A DNA stretch of 50,797 nt from JAXHUA01 sp034189695. Its GTDB lineage: Bacteria > Chloroflexota > Dehalococcoidia > E44-bin15. The stretch is from the NCBI GenBank assembly GCA_034189695.1, contig JAXHUA010000139.1:1-50797 (forward strand), read 5' to 3'. The notes under the pieces were generated by a model. The model saw only the letters and a list, made by a program, of their open reading frames with translations. It ran no database searches and was not told where the DNA came from. Positions 49,261 to 50,797 of the stretch are shown here, piece by piece; positions within the stretch are counted from its first letter, which is position 1, and every line of letters starts with the position of its first letter. A program made the position numbers and the translations under genes.

Positions 49261-50797
49261 CTACGTTTGGTTCTTGTCCTGCCCCTCGTCCTTGAGCGGC
49301 ACCTCGTGCGCCCTGGAGGGGAGGTACTCCATGATCCCCTCGACCCTGTCGGCCACATAGTCCTGAATCTGAGCCATGTCTTTCGACAGGGCGGCACTGA
49401 TGCGTGACGTGTAGCGGCCCATACTCCGGAACTTGTCGTATCGAGCCCTGATGAGACTATCGAGCGACGCGCTGCGCACCTGCACCATCTCGCTCAACAG
49501 CACTCTCTTCAGTTGACGCGCCGCCTCATCCGGATCAGTGTGCGCTCCTCCCTTGGGCTCAGCCACTACCACGTCCACCACGCCAAGGTCGAGGCAGTCC
49601 TTGGCGGTCAGCCTCAACGCCGGAGCCACTTCGGCTGCCTTGCTCTCGTCGTGGTACAGGAGTGTGGCGGCTCTCTCGGGCGGCATCACCGAGAATATGG
49701 CGTTCTCCAGCATCAGGACACGGTCGGCTACCCCGGTGGCCAGCGCCCCCTTGCTGCCCCCTTCGCCGATAATCACGGAGATCGTCGGAGTTCCCAGGTC
49801 GGACATTATGGCGAGGCATCGAGCGATGGCGTTGCCCAGTCCCCGCTCTTCTGCGTCGAGTCCCGGATAGGCGCCAGGGGTGTCGATAAAGGTGATGAGG
49901 GTAAGGCGGAACTTGGCAGCGAGGAACATCGCCCGCTGAGCCTTGCGAAAGCCCTCCGGATGGGCACGGCCGTGGTTCCTCATCTCGCCGTCGTGACCGC
50001 GCTCCTGGGCGATGACTACGACGGCTTCCCCACCGATGTCAGCCAGGCCGCATACGATGGCGGGGTCGTCGCGGAAGTAGCGGTCCCCGTGGAGTTCGAT
50101 GAAGCTCGAGGCGATGCGGCTCACGTAGTCCAGCGAGGTGGGACGTTCACGGTGACGGGCCAACTGGACGCTCTGCCAGGCCGACTCCCGTTGAGGCACG
50201 ATGGGAGGGTAGGGGCCGAAGCGACGTGTTATGGCCAGCCGGTACTGGGAGGAGAGGAGGTCGAGCATGGTGGCCAGCAGCCCACGCAGGTTGCTGCGCT
50301 CCACCACGCAGTCGACCATGCCGTGCTTCAGGTGTGATTCGGCGGTGTGTGAGTCGCGGGGCAATTCTCTCCCCTCGGTCTCCTCGACCACCTTGATCGG
50401 CGCGAAGCCGAGGAGGGCGTGTGGCTCGGCGATGATTATGTCGCCCAGGTTGGCGAAGCTGGCGTACACGTCTCCGGTGGTGGGGTTGGTGAGGACCGAT
50501 ATGAAGGGAAGACGTGCCGAGTGCAGACGCCTGGCGGCCGCTGCTGTCTTCGCCGTCTGCATCAGTGCCAGCACTCCCTCCTGGACCCTCACACCACCGC
50601 TGGAGACGACGGCTACAAGGGGCAGCTTCTTCTTCACCGCGTGTTCGAAGGCGAGGGCCACCTTCTCGCCGACGACGCAGCCCATGCTTCCCGCGAGGAA
50701 GCTGAAGTCGAGCACCACGATGACGGTGAGCGTGCCCTCGATCTGGCATACTCCGGTGACGACCGCCTCGCGCAGCCCTGTCGCCTTCTGCGCGTCG
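49261..50797 (-). CDS. accDA: Acetyl-CoA carboxylase carboxyltransferase, fused beta-alpha (partial)
   Basis: The frame stays open to the right edge, so the N-terminus is missing. The visible 511 residues contain an AccD-like half (FLAGSMGCVVGEKVALAFEH, SSGGVRVQEGVLALMQTAKT, LTNPTTGDVYASFANLGDII) joined to an AccA-like half (FIELHGDRYFRDDPAIVCG, GHPEGFRKA-type AHPEGFRKAQR, FIDTPGAYPGLDAEERG, IGEGGSKGALA). It moves the carboxyl group from biotin to acetyl-CoA, making malonyl-CoA. E. coli uses separate accD and accA genes. It converges on the uvrB unit, 6 bp apart. Confidence 0.92.
   Translation of the reverse strand, partial: DAQKATGLREAVVTGVCQIEGTLTVIVVLDFSFLAGSMGCVVGEKVALAFEHAVKKKLPLVAVVSSGGVRVQEGVLALMQTAKTAAAARRLHSARLPFISVLTNPTTGDVYASFANLGDIIIAEPHALLGFAPIKVVEETEGRELPRDSHTAESHLKHGMVDCVVERSNLRGLLATMLDLLSSQYRLAITRRFGPYPPIVPQRESAWQSVQLARHRERPTSLDYVSRIASSFIELHGDRYFRDDPAIVCGLADIGGEAVVVIAQERGHDGEMRNHGRAHPEGFRKAQRAMFLAAKFRLTLITFIDTPGAYPGLDAEERGLGNAIARCLAIMSDLGTPTISVIIGEGGSKGALATGVADRVLMLENAIFSVMPPERAATLLYHDESKAAEVAPALRLTAKDCLDLGVVDVVVAEPKGGAHTDPDEAARQLKRVLLSEMVQVRSASLDSLIRARYDKFRSMGRYTSRISAALSKDMAQIQDYVADRVEGIMEYLPSRAHEVPLKDEGQDKNQT

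Overview
The window is a gene-dense, G+C-rich stretch of a bacterial chromosome with no rRNA, tRNA, CRISPR array or insertion sequence that I can see. The gene set (small zinc-ribbon proteins of the DUF5679 and DUF951 types, a heliorhodopsin, inositol-phospholipid genes, fused AccD-AccA, DUF169 and Fe-S proteins) suggests an uncultured Chloroflexota bacterium, perhaps Dehalococcoidia. That assignment is an inference from gene content, not a computed phylogeny. GTG and TTG starts are frequent, and many genes carry readable sigma-70-like promoters (TTGNNN, 17-18 bp, TANNNT).

Layout, left to right. 1-82: the first codons of acetate kinase, leaving the window on the minus strand. 278-3244: a large stand-alone adenine-specific DNA methylase. 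3290-7482: exonuclease III, a flavin reductase, and a glycolytic pair (a phosphofructokinase with PPi-type residues, and class II aldolase). 7531-7662: two copies of a hairpin repeat. 7754-8530: a monocistronic heliorhodopsin. 8677-12930 (minus): acyl-CoA synthetase, then a TetR regulator, a ferredoxin-like Fe-S protein and a DUF169 protein. 13222-23152 (minus): an apparent metal-uptake superlocus. It holds a Fur-family regulator, an oligopeptide/nickel-type ABC importer with a TrmO-like gene embedded in it, a cysteine-rich lipoprotein, and a NikL/CbiM/CbiQ/CbiO ECF transporter.

23412-27948: a DUF5679 mini-protein, two PHP phosphoesterases, inositol-1-phosphate synthase, a PimA-like glycosyltransferase and a CDP-alcohol phosphatidyltransferase. 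Together these look like a phosphatidylinositol/glycosyl-PI pathway. 27956-31010 (minus): endonuclease V, release factor 2 with a programmed +1 frameshift, and a secreted or anchored metallopeptidase. 31226-32280: rpsP-khpA-rimM, closed by a hairpin shared with the convergent ATP synthase operon. 32350-39375 (minus): a complete F1Fo ATP synthase operon in the order I-B-E-F-H-A-G-D-C.

39619-45900: a zinc-ribbon protein, a bifunctional-nuclease-family protein, DUF951, pyrF (predicted leaderless), a YebC/TACO1 regulator, a Trm112-like/SAM methyltransferase fusion, a HEPN-like protein of unknown function and a Na+/Ca2+-exchanger-family membrane protein. 46120-49254: uvrB, translationally coupled to a PD-(D/E)xK nuclease candidate and a tiny basic protein. 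49261-50797: fused acetyl-CoA carboxylase carboxyltransferase, running off the right edge.

The most interesting items are the heliorhodopsin, the metal-uptake superlocus with its TrmO-like member and uncharacterised cysteine-rich lipoprotein, the uvrB-coupled nuclease, and the methylase with a nuclease-like N-terminus.
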